A DNA stretch of 64,000 nucleotides from Nemopilema nomurai (taxonomy: Eukaryota; Cnidaria; Scyphozoa; Rhizostomeae; Rhizostomatidae). The notes beneath the pieces were generated by a model. That model did no database searches. It saw only the letters and a list, made by a program, of their open reading frames with translations, and had not been told where the DNA came from. Where the stretch lies: contig ML133455.1 in the NCBI GenBank assembly GCA_003864495.1, positions 3,339,767 to 3,403,766 of the forward strand. Direction: 5' to 3'. A program made the translations under genes and the position numbers. Shown piece by piece: positions 14,501 through 24,564 of the stretch; positions within the stretch are counted from its first letter, which is position 1, and each line of letters opens with the position of its first letter.

Positions 14501-17500
14501 GCCCTTTCCTGACATTCATGTAGCTGGCAGAGGTCTATGCCTGCCCTGTATAAGTTCTTAGCTGTTATTTCGTAGCCCAGCATGTCTGCCTCTGTTTTTT
14601 GCATTCACAAACAAGAAGGCTGACAACTATTTCTGACTTCGTTTTTATGCGTCGCTAAACTGAGAGCACGGGCAATCTATATTTTTCTTGTCTTTGGCCT
14701 CTAAGTCAAGGTTGCGATTAAAGGCCTTCCGTTCGTTTTTACTTGGCACTGCTAAACGGAATACTTGACTCTAACTGAAGCCCGTATCAAAACAAGCGCC
14801 TTGCCTGCTTCCTGGTACCCTTGAACGGCGACACGGGGAGAGATCCTACCCTACTCGTCTAATGATCCTACCACGCTACTCGTTTAGGTTCTGCAACCAG
14901 CCCGCGTCACCGTAATCGGAAACGGCACGTCGACGTCGAAATCTGTTTTGCCATGTCTCGATGTCAAAGCGACATTTGCTTTCCTACTTTTAAGCTGTTT
15001 TATTTCTAGCCGGAGTTCCATTGAACAATGAATTCGTTTGTAACATCGGTGGGTTCTATGTATCTGAATGTGAAACATTATTTTCTTGTGGACCAGCTAA
15101 TTCCAAATCCGCTTAGCTTTTTGAGTCTCTCGCTTGTCTTGTTATGGCTGTGCTCTACAATCTGGAAGCTGGAATTCTAAATATTGTACTCGGCTAACAA
15201 CGCCTTTACCAGATCTTCTTATTAGAAACTATCCTACTGTGCCAGTGATTCTATTTGCAAATCATCTTCACTGGTCCTTCAGAAAGTAAAATTTCTGTAC
15301 CTAAAATATTTGATCACAGTAAAATGTTTTCCCAATAAGTTGATATTTAATTGAATTGGACCAAACCTCCTATTATGTCCTGTGTCGTAGGTAATACACA
15401 GGGAATCGTATGCTTGGCAGCAACAGAACATATACCAAAGCGTACATTTCTTAAAGCATGGTTTTTTAATTGGTTTTTTATTCAAATTTATGCAATGGGT
15501 CTAATAATATGTGCATAAATCACAACATTACACCTTCTTGGTGAGATTCAGCCCAGCGCGTCATGTGCGTTGTTACGTCATGGCAGCATTGTGTTTACGC
15601 ACATGGCCGCAAGAGCTACTTCATTCGCATGAAGCGGATGGCTGCCGAATCGTGGCCTGCCTCGCATAATGAACCTCTTGAAAGCAAATCGGTCTTCAAA
15701 ACGAATAGCGTACGTTTCTCGCTCTACGATTATCGACTTTTGTGACTCCGTATGCCTTGCCTTGCAGGTCGAACAGTTTTTCGTACAATGAAAATGGCAT
15801 GTACTCGCAATCAGCAAGCATGCCTTCTTACATAGACGCCGGTGGTCACCACGTGGCAACCCAGAACGCAGCAATATACCAGACGTACCAGGGACAGGGT
15901 GGACAGCAACTGACGTCTCCTGGACAGGGGGTAGGGGTCAACCCGCAAGCAATCGGAGTGGCACAACAAGCATACCTCACCCCAGGACAGGCTGCACATC
16001 AGCGGGTTCCCATTTCGCACACGACGAGGGCCTCCCCGGCTACGGTACGAGATCGCTACCTTTCTTGTCGTCTCCTACGATTTATCTCGATGCTGTTAAT
16101 CGCCACTCTCTTTTTATGCTAGTCATGTCCTCACTTTGACTTCGTTATCTTGTAGGTCCAGTGGCTTTTGGAGAACTACGAGACTGCGGAGGGCGTGAGC
16201 CTTCCCAGAAGCACACTGTACAACCACTACTTGCGACACTGCGCAGAGAATAAGATTGAGCCGGTCAACGCCGCCAGTTTTGGCAAACTGATCAGATCTG
16301 TGTTCCTTGGCTTAAAGACTAGAAGACTTGGCACGAGGTGGGTGCGACAAGACTCCTCTCGTGCTCCTTTTCTTTTCTCATTATGGTTGTTTACTTCCGT
16401 TATTGATGAATGCTGAAATAGCCATTGGCACTAAGCGTACGTCGGCTCCCTGTGATTTGTTTTAACCGCTGCTCCTTACTTTGTATCCATTCATCTTATG
16501 AAGCTGCCTGCTTTCTTGTTTTATTCGCGCGGCATTTATTCTACAATTTTCATCATCAATCGTCCATTAAGTGTAAATCATATGCTCTCTTCTTCTTCGT
16601 AGAGGGAACTCTAAGTATCACTACTATGGGATCCGAGTCAAACCTAATTCCCCCCTGGCTAGGCTGACCGACGACACCCAAGTTGCCATGCGACAGCAGC
16701 CGAACCCACAGAAAAGGTATGATGATTACCCAAAGGAAGTCAAAACTGTGTTTTTTGCTTGATAAATAGGCTCATGAGCTAAAGTGTTTACATAGCATTG
16801 GATTTCATTTCAGTGAATCATTGTTTAGCGCGCTAACTGGAGTTCTTCCTTCACAGCCGGTTCAAAATAGCGAGTCGGTACGACGACGACCAGAGCTCGG
16901 ACGGCCAGTCCGGTGTGCAGACCCCGGGCTCAGAGCGGGGTGGTGCAGTATCGCAGCAAATGCAGCAGCATCAGCAATACCTGGGTGACATTGCGGCAGG
17001 GCTGCCAGAGCTGCCTGATGTTGAAATCGATGAATCAAGAGGTGGGTTACATTGGCGCTGCCTTTAACTGCATCGACTGTTGAAGAGTGGCCAAGAAGCC
17101 CTGTGGTATCAGTTTAATGCAGCGTTAGGCCACCTTCCACCTGTGACTTTTTTTTATCGAAATACGGATTAATAGCTAGAAGGATTTTAACCAATGTCGA
17201 ACTACTTGTAAGTCGTGCTTCAATAGACTGCTTTGACAGACTGTGCCATGTCTTTTTTTCTAATAGCTTTATTTCGTTCGATTTTGCAGAGAGCCTCGAT
17301 CTCAAGTATAAGATCGACCACAATCTATCAGATGACGACATTAGTGACTTTGCAATGCTGTACAGAGATCACTGCGAGGTGCCTATTTGCCCATTCTAGA
17401 GATCTTCTCTTTTCCCTTCATTCTATTCTTTCGCAGTATGTTCCTTGAAGTGCATCATCTTTTGTCACCTGGCTGTACAATGTATCCACAATTCAAACTT

Positions 17501-20500
17501 TGTCACGATGTTTAGTTTAAAATCATAAGATCTTGAGCAATCGCCTTTAAAGTATACATTTTCAATTTATTCCTCTGTGTTGCCACTGCTACTGGATGCT
17601 CCAAATGTCTTCTAATTTGATACATTCATTGTTTTCATATCATAGTTGATATAAGAACATTGTTATATCATATAGTAAGAACACTGATTCTTACTATGAG
17701 TTTATTTATGTAAAGGCTGATTCAATCTACCGTCTTATTTTTAGGCTCTCCTACAAGTAATTGTTAGCTTGCAGTTTCCTCTGGTTGAAACCATATGGCA
17801 GACGTTCTGGAAGAGCCCTGCGGCGGATAGTAGCAAAGGGTAATTCTTATTTGACTCTTAAAAGTTTAGTGAAGTGCTCTTAGTGTTTCTTCTTGGTATA
17901 GTGATATTTTAGTTTTGCCGAAAGGTAACACCAACTTGGTTGGCTTGACATGCAGTACCTTAATGAAGAGGTGCCTTTTGTTACCAAGAATTAGAAGGCA
18001 ATAATGTCCTTTTCATAAAAATATATGCACAATAGTACGGATTTGTCTTCTTCTCGAATATGAAGAAATATTTTAATTTTAGAGTTCACTAATGGTTGTG
18101 TTTTGGTAATCATTAATAGTAATTGCCAAACGTTTGCTCCATGTTTGCTCCATGTTTGCCCTATGTTTGCTCTATGTTTGCTCTATGTCTGCATTTCATT
18201 AGCCTGATTGTTGCTTCGTATTCCACCCACAGGGAATCCGCTTATGAAGTTGTGACGGACAGACTTTCTAAAGACATATTAATTGCACTGACAAATTACA
18301 AACCGGTGCAAGAGTTCATCAAAGAGAGTGATTACATTCTGTACCAGAGATTGGTGGAAATATTGGTTCCTGATGTGCTAAGAGCTGTACCGAGTAAGTG
18401 ATGTCCACTTTCTCAATGTTTGTAGAGACTATAGCAGCATCTCAGAAAAGCTTTTTCAACTTAAGAATGTTCTTCCTTCTCTTTTTCTAATCTGCTTCCG
18501 TTCATTTTTTTCCCTGTACCACTGCGTCTCGATTGGTGCTTTTTGTGAGTTGCAACCACGATCCGTTGAATTCTGACGTGTTTTTTGTGGAGATGGAGCT
18601 AACCCCATGTTTGCCATTATAGGTGGACTCACACAAATGATTCGCAATTTTGCAAAAAGCCTTGAAAATTGGTTGATCAATAGCATGAGCGAAATGCCTT
18701 CTGAAATCGTCAATATTAAGGTGAGATCACTTCGTCTTTGATAATCAACTAGACCTTGACTGTTATTACTTTGCCAACGATGGGCCTTCGCTGGTATCGG
18801 CTATATTGTCCTAATCCAAGTTGGGACACACATGCTTTTTGGGCGCATTCTTATCTTAGTCGTTTCATTTTTCGCAGGTTGCAGCTGTCAGTGCATTCTC
18901 CCAGACGCTGCGAAGGTACACCTCATTGAATCACCTTGCGCAGGCTGCTAGGGCTGTTCTCCAAAACCCAAGTCAAATCAATCAAATGTGGACAGATCTC
19001 AATAAGGTCGACTTCACCAACGTTCAGGTAAGAAACTCTAAGACTTATATACGTAAAAAGGCTAGTGGTAATATATTTACACTTGTTTTCGTTTCAAAGC
19101 ACTTAGAAATTTTAATTCTAAGGTCAGTTTGAGAAGACTTTTACCCCAGCCGCAACTGGTACCAGCAGATCCACTTTCAATGTTTCTTCCTTCTGTCCAA
19201 AGGAACAAGCATCGTGGGTGTGCCAGTGTGACGAGTCTCTTGTGCACAAGCTGGAAGAAGACTTCAAGAAGACTCTGGCAGAACAGGTAAGCTGTTCCTT
19301 AGAACTGTTTTATGATGTACAGCAGCGCGAGTTCACGCAACATTCTCATTCCTCCTCTTCAACGCAGATCTTCACTTGTATTCTGAACGACTGCCTTTTC
19401 CAATGTTTTCCATCACGACTGACCTGGCAAAGCATTTGCTGTATTGCAAACAAAGCTCCATCTGTCATGCTTTCTGTGCAAGGCTGTGAGTCCTTTACCC
19501 TTCGTTGGAATGAAAAGTCCCACCTTGAAGTCCCAAATTTAGTGCATTTTATCCAAGATAACCTAAGGTTACCCAAAAGGCAATGGTTACGACGCGAGAA
19601 TTTTCTTTCAGCACTCTTTGGAGCAGTGGGCTGAGTGGCTAGATGGCGTCGTGGAACAAGTTCTGCAAAATCACCAGGGAACCGATAATTTCCCAAAAGC
19701 TGCGCGCCAGTTTCTTTTGAAGTGGTCATTTTACAGTTCGATGATTATCAGAGATTTGACCCTCAGAAGTGCAGCCAGTTTCGGCTCCTTCCATCTTATC
19801 CGATTGCTTTATGATGAGTATATGTTCTACTTGGTTGAACATAAAGTTGCAGATGCAACCGGAAAATCACCCTTGGCTGTGATGGCCGAAGTAAGTCCTC
19901 TTTTTCTAGTCAGCCACTAGTGCTGATCATCCAATGCAATCGCTAATCAATCGCTTATCAACTGTAATTGTTGATCAATCGCTAATCAATTGTAATTGCT
20001 GATCAATCGCTAAACAAATTCAATTGCCGATCAACCGCTAATTAACTGCAATCGCCTCTAATCAACTGCAATTTATGATCAATCGCATATGCTTGAATCT
20101 CGTGTTTCGTCCAGCCGTCGTTTGTCCATCTGTAATGGCCGCTCTTCGTTTCAGTTCGTCGGGTTTGGTCACTTCCTGGGCATTGACTCTATCGGCAGCA
20201 GTGGTATGGACAGTGAGATGCAAGAAGGTAGTTCTTCGCCTTTTCGCTTTGTCACAGAAATTTCATTGATTTATTAGTTAGCCATTGGAACGTCTAATCT
20301 TCAAAATAAGTTTACAAGTTCCCACGTTATTTCTAATATCTTTTTTTGGAATTGTTTCCTGTGACTCTGTGCCCTATTTATTGTTGAGCCTTTGAGGCCT
20401 ATTCAGACACGAAGCGAACTGATTTGGTCTGGCCGTCAAACCGTCTGGCTTTGTCTTACAGCCGACCACAAGTCCATCCCTTGGCTGACTAGACACTGGT

Positions 20501-20652
20501 TATTGTGCCAATGTCGCGGACAAGCTCTCCTTCATGTATCACTGCTTTGTTTTCTAGATATTTCTATACTGAGAAATGGTGACGTTTCCTTGAAGCGAGA
20601 GTCTCCTCTTCAACTAGACCCGCCAATCACTAAACGGAATCGAGACAGCTGA
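2537..20652 (+). CDS. RFX: RFX1/2/3-type winged-helix transcription factor
   Basis: Nuclear DNA-binding factor of the RFX1/2/3 group, which binds X-box promoter elements as a dimer and drives ciliary genes in animals. Exons: 2537-2894, 5298-5400, 15768-16044, 16156-16337, 16603-16716, 16857-17041, 17290-17378, 17745-17839, 18233-18393, 18623-18720, 18878-19027, 19203-19286, 19612-19890, 20155-20227, 20558-20652. They total 2343 bases, 780 residues, and every splice phase matches. Residues 1-246 are Q/P/S-rich, as in the family's activation region. The RFX DNA-binding domain starts at 247 ([14 protein letters not shown]) and includes [11 protein letters not shown] at 308-318. The conserved B, C and dimerisation regions follow (about 407-725), including [20 protein letters not shown]. 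The tail ends near TKRNRDS. The start ATG has a good context (accATGGa). The RASPAT-VQWLL junction is like vertebrate RFX1/RFX3. An extra exon inside the 10-kb intron 2 cannot be excluded. Confidence 0.95.
2895..5297 (+). other. RFX intron 1
   Basis: Bounded by donor gtgggg at 2895 and acceptor ...caacag ending at 5297, phase 1. It contains an open frame at 3960-4262 (100 residues, hydrophobic second half) with no recognisable family and no splice support. Nothing else is evident. Confidence 0.7.
6356..6531. repeat. 15-bp minisatellite, about 12 units
   Basis: The unit ccatccgattctagg recurs about 11 full times plus a partial copy, with substitutions in the last five bases. Because 15 is divisible by three, open frames with pentapeptide repeats (HPILG-like on plus, GWPRI-like on minus) appear on both strands. 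I treat these as by-products of the repeat, not genes. Confidence 0.9.
9371..9484. repeat. 14-bp minisatellite, about 8 units
   Basis: The unit is gagcattggtttgt, or gagcattggtgtgt in the later copies. The T-to-G change separates an early block from a late block. It lies inside RFX intron 2 and is non-coding. Confidence 0.9.
13981..14000 (+). other. Candidate alternative first coding exon of RFX
   Basis: An ATG at 13981 opens a short frame (MDERLS plus AG) that ends exactly at a donor (gtgatt, from 14001). Its exit phase is 2, the phase required by RFX exon 3 at 15768, so splicing would give MDERLSR followed by [10 protein letters not shown]. The flanking sequence is unusually rich in CpG for this intron, as expected of a promoter. 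Phase agreement has a one-in-three chance of being accidental, and no transcript supports it here. Confidence 0.3.
16156..16716 (+). other. RFX: RFX DNA-binding domain exons
   Basis: Two exons (16156-16337 and 16603-16716) encode the winged-helix DNA-binding domain, with an intron between the codons of LGTR and [11 protein letters not shown]. The domain carries the family hallmarks [33 protein letters not shown] and [15 protein letters not shown]. No conserved position I recognise is disrupted, so DNA binding should be intact. Confidence 0.93.
18132..18186. repeat. 11-bp tandem repeat in an RFX intron
   Basis: Five tandem copies of gtttgctccat and variants (gtttgccctat, gtttgctctat) lie just upstream of the acceptor of the exon at 18233. 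The array is pyrimidine-containing and may serve as part of the acceptor region. Confidence 0.75.
19922..20093. repeat. Degenerate repeat in an RFX intron
   Basis: Imperfect tandem copies of a roughly 27-base motif built from gatcaatcgctaatcaa and (c/g)aattg(c/t) pieces fill this part of the intron between exons 19612-19890 and 20155-20227. Non-coding. Confidence 0.65.
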
Positions 20653-22764
20653 AGCCAACCAGCCGAATGGAAACGATGATACTGCCCGAATCACTTCTCG
20701 TGTAAATAAAAATATGGATCTACCTGTATTGGTATCTTTAATATTTTAGACTTTTATCTCGAGAGAACAATAGTGGATGGGGTTTTAAAGTAAAAAGCTT
20801 TTGATTTTATTTGTTATTGTTGAACATAAATATTTAAGCAGATATTTGCGCGGAGATGTTTTAAGCTGACTGCTGTGATAAGTTCTGCCAACGTGGATGT
20901 ATGTTCTTACCTGACGTCCGAGCTAGGTGAACTAGAAGCCGTTGCTTCTCATTTGGCGAATCAGAGGCTTGCCTCGTGCCGGTGTTTAGCAGTCATTTCG
21001 CAGCCTCGCACAGGCTGCATTTCTGTAGCAAGGTGCCGGCATCTGTTGTTTATAATCTAACTCTTATCAGCAATAGTTCCCATTGATTTGAACTTGAAGT
21101 GTTTGCAGTGATGTTCTCCAAGTCCGTGAATGCACTTATGATTTTTAAAGATTTTCTCGTTTGATTTTCATGCTACGTTTGCCTCACAAGTTCTGCGGTA
21201 TTCAGTCGACTGCCTTTGATACATAACAACCGGCATTGACTCTCCACACTTCGAATGACAAAAGATTTTCCTGGCCTGTAGCACTTCTGTGAAAATACGT
21301 TTGTGTTTCGTTACTTGCAGTGAATTCTCAAACTTAATTTCTTTGCCATCCAAAAATTTCGATTCAACATCCGTTGCAAACAGCCATTGGGAAGCTTTTG
21401 GCTCACGTATCCCCTGATTCCCCCCTCCCGGTCGAAGAGATAAAACTTTGCCCATGACCTTTATTGGCCTACCCCATCCCATTCACGTTGTATTTCGATG
21501 CGCCGTCGTAGCGGTTGTTAGATGTTTTGCAGAAGTATGGCGCAGGGCACGTAGTTGCTTCATAGCATTAGACTGCATGTCTGTTTTAGCATGCTCTGGT
21601 ACTGTAGCTTAGCTTCCATTCGTCTGCCCAGATTTGATGGCAGATTTTGAGAGTATTAAGTTTTCTGTTTTTGCCAACAGTGTCTCTCGCTTAGCGTGAC
21701 TCTATTTCTCAACCTTTTACTTTCCTGTCGATTAGAGCGAACATTTGGAACAGTTGCTATGGATCACACTTCTGCGAGCAAAAGTAGTTTTGATGCTACG
21801 TTATGTCGGTTTCATAATTGCCTGTTCCGAATGTAGAAGTTTGAAAGATAGCTAGAAGACTTCGTAAAAGACATTACGGGCATGGTGGCTACGGCAGCGG
21901 TGCTCCGTTTCGCGCGCGCCACGGCGGGTCAGGGGAGACTCTCCCGTGTGTGATGATGATTATTATTATGGTGCTGACGTCATTGTCGCAGTGGTCTTAT
22001 CTTTAGATTCATGTCTGAATGTCCTATTGTTGAAAGCGTTTGCGCTCAATAACGGTGGGACCTCACAGATTTCTAAGATTGTCTCGACGATTTTTAACAG
22101 AAGCCCTAGACACGACCGTTCCAATGGCTTTTAAAACCATTTAATTTTCACGACGGTTTTATTTGCTGGCGTGTGTGGTCACCAAACAGGTTTAATGGTT
22201 TTTTAAGCCCAACGGGCAACCGATTCGTGGGTAGCAGTCAGTAGAGCTGACAAATTCTAGGATTCTGTTTCATGCGGAAATCCATTATGAAATGTCGCTT
22301 GAAAAGTCAACAGCCCGGCCGAATAGAGCGCCACGGGGTCACCGAACGGGGCTTCTCTTTGACTCCATTTGCTTGGCTTCGAAGTCGAATTCTGACGAAA
22401 CGTCTGCCAATTTAGGGTCATCTAACTTCAATCAGGATGGGATGTGCGATGATGAATATTGACTTTAAGTTCAATTCAATTCATGTGGAATTTATTGCTT
22501 TCGATGATAGGAGTGATGACGCTTTGAGGGTAGACGGGGAGAGCAAAAGTAAAATGGGCAGAGGAATTCCCTAGACTATCCAAAAGTAAAGAATTTCATA
22601 AATTTTGATTAATGCAATCTTAAAGATATCATCTCCCTGACTGGCCTACCAATTGAGATTGTCGCGTTATCTGTGTCAAAAATCTTATCCTTTATTAAGT
22701 CTATGTAAAGGCTTTCGAATCCTAAAACTTTACAGAACTAATCTTGGCGACGTGCGAAGAATAA
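20653..22764. other. Intergenic, 3' of RFX
   Basis: Holds the RFX 3' untranslated region at its start and then no recognisable gene. Open frames are short and uninformative. A short GC-rich patch lies near 21.89-21.95 kb. Confidence 0.6.
20705..20710 (+). terminator. Polyadenylation signal of RFX
   Basis: A canonical AATAAA lies 53 bases after the RFX stop codon. The short 3' untranslated region this implies is plausible, and no closer competing signal is seen. Confidence 0.55.
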
Positions 22765-23959
22765 CTTAATGCAACTTGGGAACACTGTTTTGATCATGCC
22801 TCGGGGGCATATAGGTGTTCTCCAATGCTTAATGCAACTTGGGAACACTGTTTTGATCATGCCTCGGGGGCATATGGGTGTTCTCCAATGCTTAATGCAA
22901 CTTGGGAACACTGTTTTGATCATGCCTCGGGGGCATATGGGTGTTCTCCAATGCTTAATGCAACTTGGGAACACTGTTTTGATCATGCCTCGGGGCATAT
23001 GGGTGTTCTCCAATGCTTAATGCAACTTGGGAACACTGTTTTGATCATGCCTCGGGGGCATATGGGTGTTCTCCAATGCTTAATGCAACTTGGGAACACT
23101 GTTTTGATCATGCCTCGGGGCATATGGGTGTTCTCCAATGCTTAATGCAACTTGGGAACACTGTTTTGATCATGCCTCGGGGGCATATGGGTGTTCTCCA
23201 ATGCTTAATGCAACTTGGGAACACTGTTTTGATCATGCCTCGGGGGCGTATGGGTGTTCTCCAATGCTTAATGCAACTTGGGAACACTGTTTTGATCATG
23301 CCTCGGGGGCGTATGGGTGTTCTCCAATGCTTAATGCAACTTGGGAACACTGTTTTGATCATGCCTCGGGGGCATATGGGTGTTCTCCAATGCTTAATGC
23401 AACTTGGGAACACTGTTTTGATCATGCCTCGGGGGCATATGGGTGTTCTCCAATGCTTAATGCAACTTGGGAACACTGTTTTGATCATGCCTCGGGGGCG
23501 TATGGGTGTTCTCCAATGCTTAATGCAACTTGGGAACACTGTTTTGATCATGCCTCGGGGGCATATGGGTGTTCTCCAATGCTTAATGCAACTTGGGAAC
23601 ACTGTTTTGATCATGCCTCGGGGGCATATGGGTGTTCTCCAATGCTTAATGCAACTTGGGAACACTGTTTTGATCATGCCTCGGGGGCGTATGGGTGTTC
23701 TCCAATGCTTAATGCAACTTGGGAACACTGTTTTGATCATGCCTCGGGGGCATATGGGTGTTCTCCAATGCTTAATGCAACTTGGGAACACTGTTTTGAT
23801 CATGCCTCGGGGGCGTATGGGTGTTCTCCAATGCTTAATGCAACTTGGGAACACTGTTTTGATCATGCCTCGGGGGCGTATGGGTGTTCTCCAATGCTTA
23901 ATGCAACTTGGGAACACTGTTTTGATCATGCCTCGGGGGCGTATGGGTGTTCTCCAATG
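22765..23959. repeat. 63-bp minisatellite, exactly 19 units
   Basis: Units begin cttaatgcaacttgggaaca and end ...gtgttctccaatg. Seventeen are 63 bases; units 4 and 6 lack one G in the GGGGG run and are 62, which accounts exactly for the 1195-base length. Units differ mainly by CATATG versus CGTATG after the G run. Because 63 is divisible by three and the unit has stop-free frames, long repetitive open frames appear on both strands (for example 23013-23993 and 23138-24037 on plus, 23108-23929 on minus). I do not regard them as genes. Confidence 0.97.
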
Positions 23960-24475
23960 CTTGCTGCTTTGTTTCTCACGCTACCAGCAGTAATGATTTC
24001 TCGGGAAATCTTCAAAAGACATTATAACTTAAAGTAAAGATTTAGCTGATGGCAACTGGTCACTTTTCTCAGGTTGTTTTGGCTGCCTTGCTAAAAGGTT
24101 TTAATGGGTGACTTTTAATAAGACGCAAGGACTTGTTACCTTCGGATAGTTCGTTGTTGTAAAAAGATCTTACAAATAAAGAAACATTTGTTGAATTAAA
24201 ATATGACATTGGAGAATATCATGGCCAGAATCATATCGACGCCAGTGTGATTTTAATGTCTATTTTCAATTTTGAACACCTTGAAAGAACTTGTATTGAA
24301 ACCACCTGACCCTTTTCCACGACGGATAATCGATGGTATAAACAACTCGTTATTTTCGTTCTTGCTTGTGTTGTGACTTGATCTCCAGAACTCGCTTTTT
24401 CGTTGTTTTGTGGTCCCGTGAGACTGCCATCTTAAATTGGATTGCGATTGGTGCTTGTCGGCGTTTTCTTGCGAG

Positions 24476-24489
24476 GTTACCAAGGCGAC
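24476..24489 (+). promoter_or_regulatory. Candidate RFX X-box
   Basis: GTTACC-AA-GGCGAC fits the relaxed X-box consensus RYYNYY-N(1-3)-RRNRAC fully and the strict GTNRCC-N(1-3)-RGYAAC with one mismatch. The relaxed pattern is expected by chance about once per 700 bases counting both strands, so the match alone is weak. Support comes from position: 75 bases downstream there is a good donor (gtaaat after 24564) that could end a leader exon spliced to 27404, and inverted CCAAT motifs lie just upstream. Confidence 0.35.
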
Positions 24490-24564
24490 AACGTCTTCAT
24501 ACTCTGACTCGGGCCCAGTTGCTGAGAGTTGCTATGTGGAAAAAGACGATCTGAGAAGAGCACG
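24490..24564 (+). other. Possible leader exon of the 27.4-kb gene
   Basis: Sequence downstream of the X-box candidate ends in CACG followed by donor gtaaat at 24565. If spliced to the acceptor before 27404, it supplies a 5' leader with no long upstream frame: its only ATG opens a six-codon frame, MWKKTI. The transcription start cannot be placed from sequence. Confidence 0.25.

Larger units (their letters stand above)
5401..15767 (+). other. RFX intron 2, about 10.4 kb
   Basis: Runs from donor gtaagt at 5401 to acceptor ttgcag ending at 15767, phase 2. It is far longer than the other introns of this gene. It holds two minisatellites (6356-6531 and 9371-9484), a CpG-rich patch near 13.95-14.12 kb with a possible alternative first exon (13981-14000), and scattered open frames that look like chance. 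I found no convincing nested gene or retrotransposon. Confidence 0.75.

Noticed and set aside
22825..24037. Long open frames (up to 326 residues) across the 63-bp array on both strands
   Set aside because: The unit length is a multiple of three and lacks stops in three frames. The frames are a by-product of the repeat, they interrupt each other at the 62-base units, and there is no gene structure around them.
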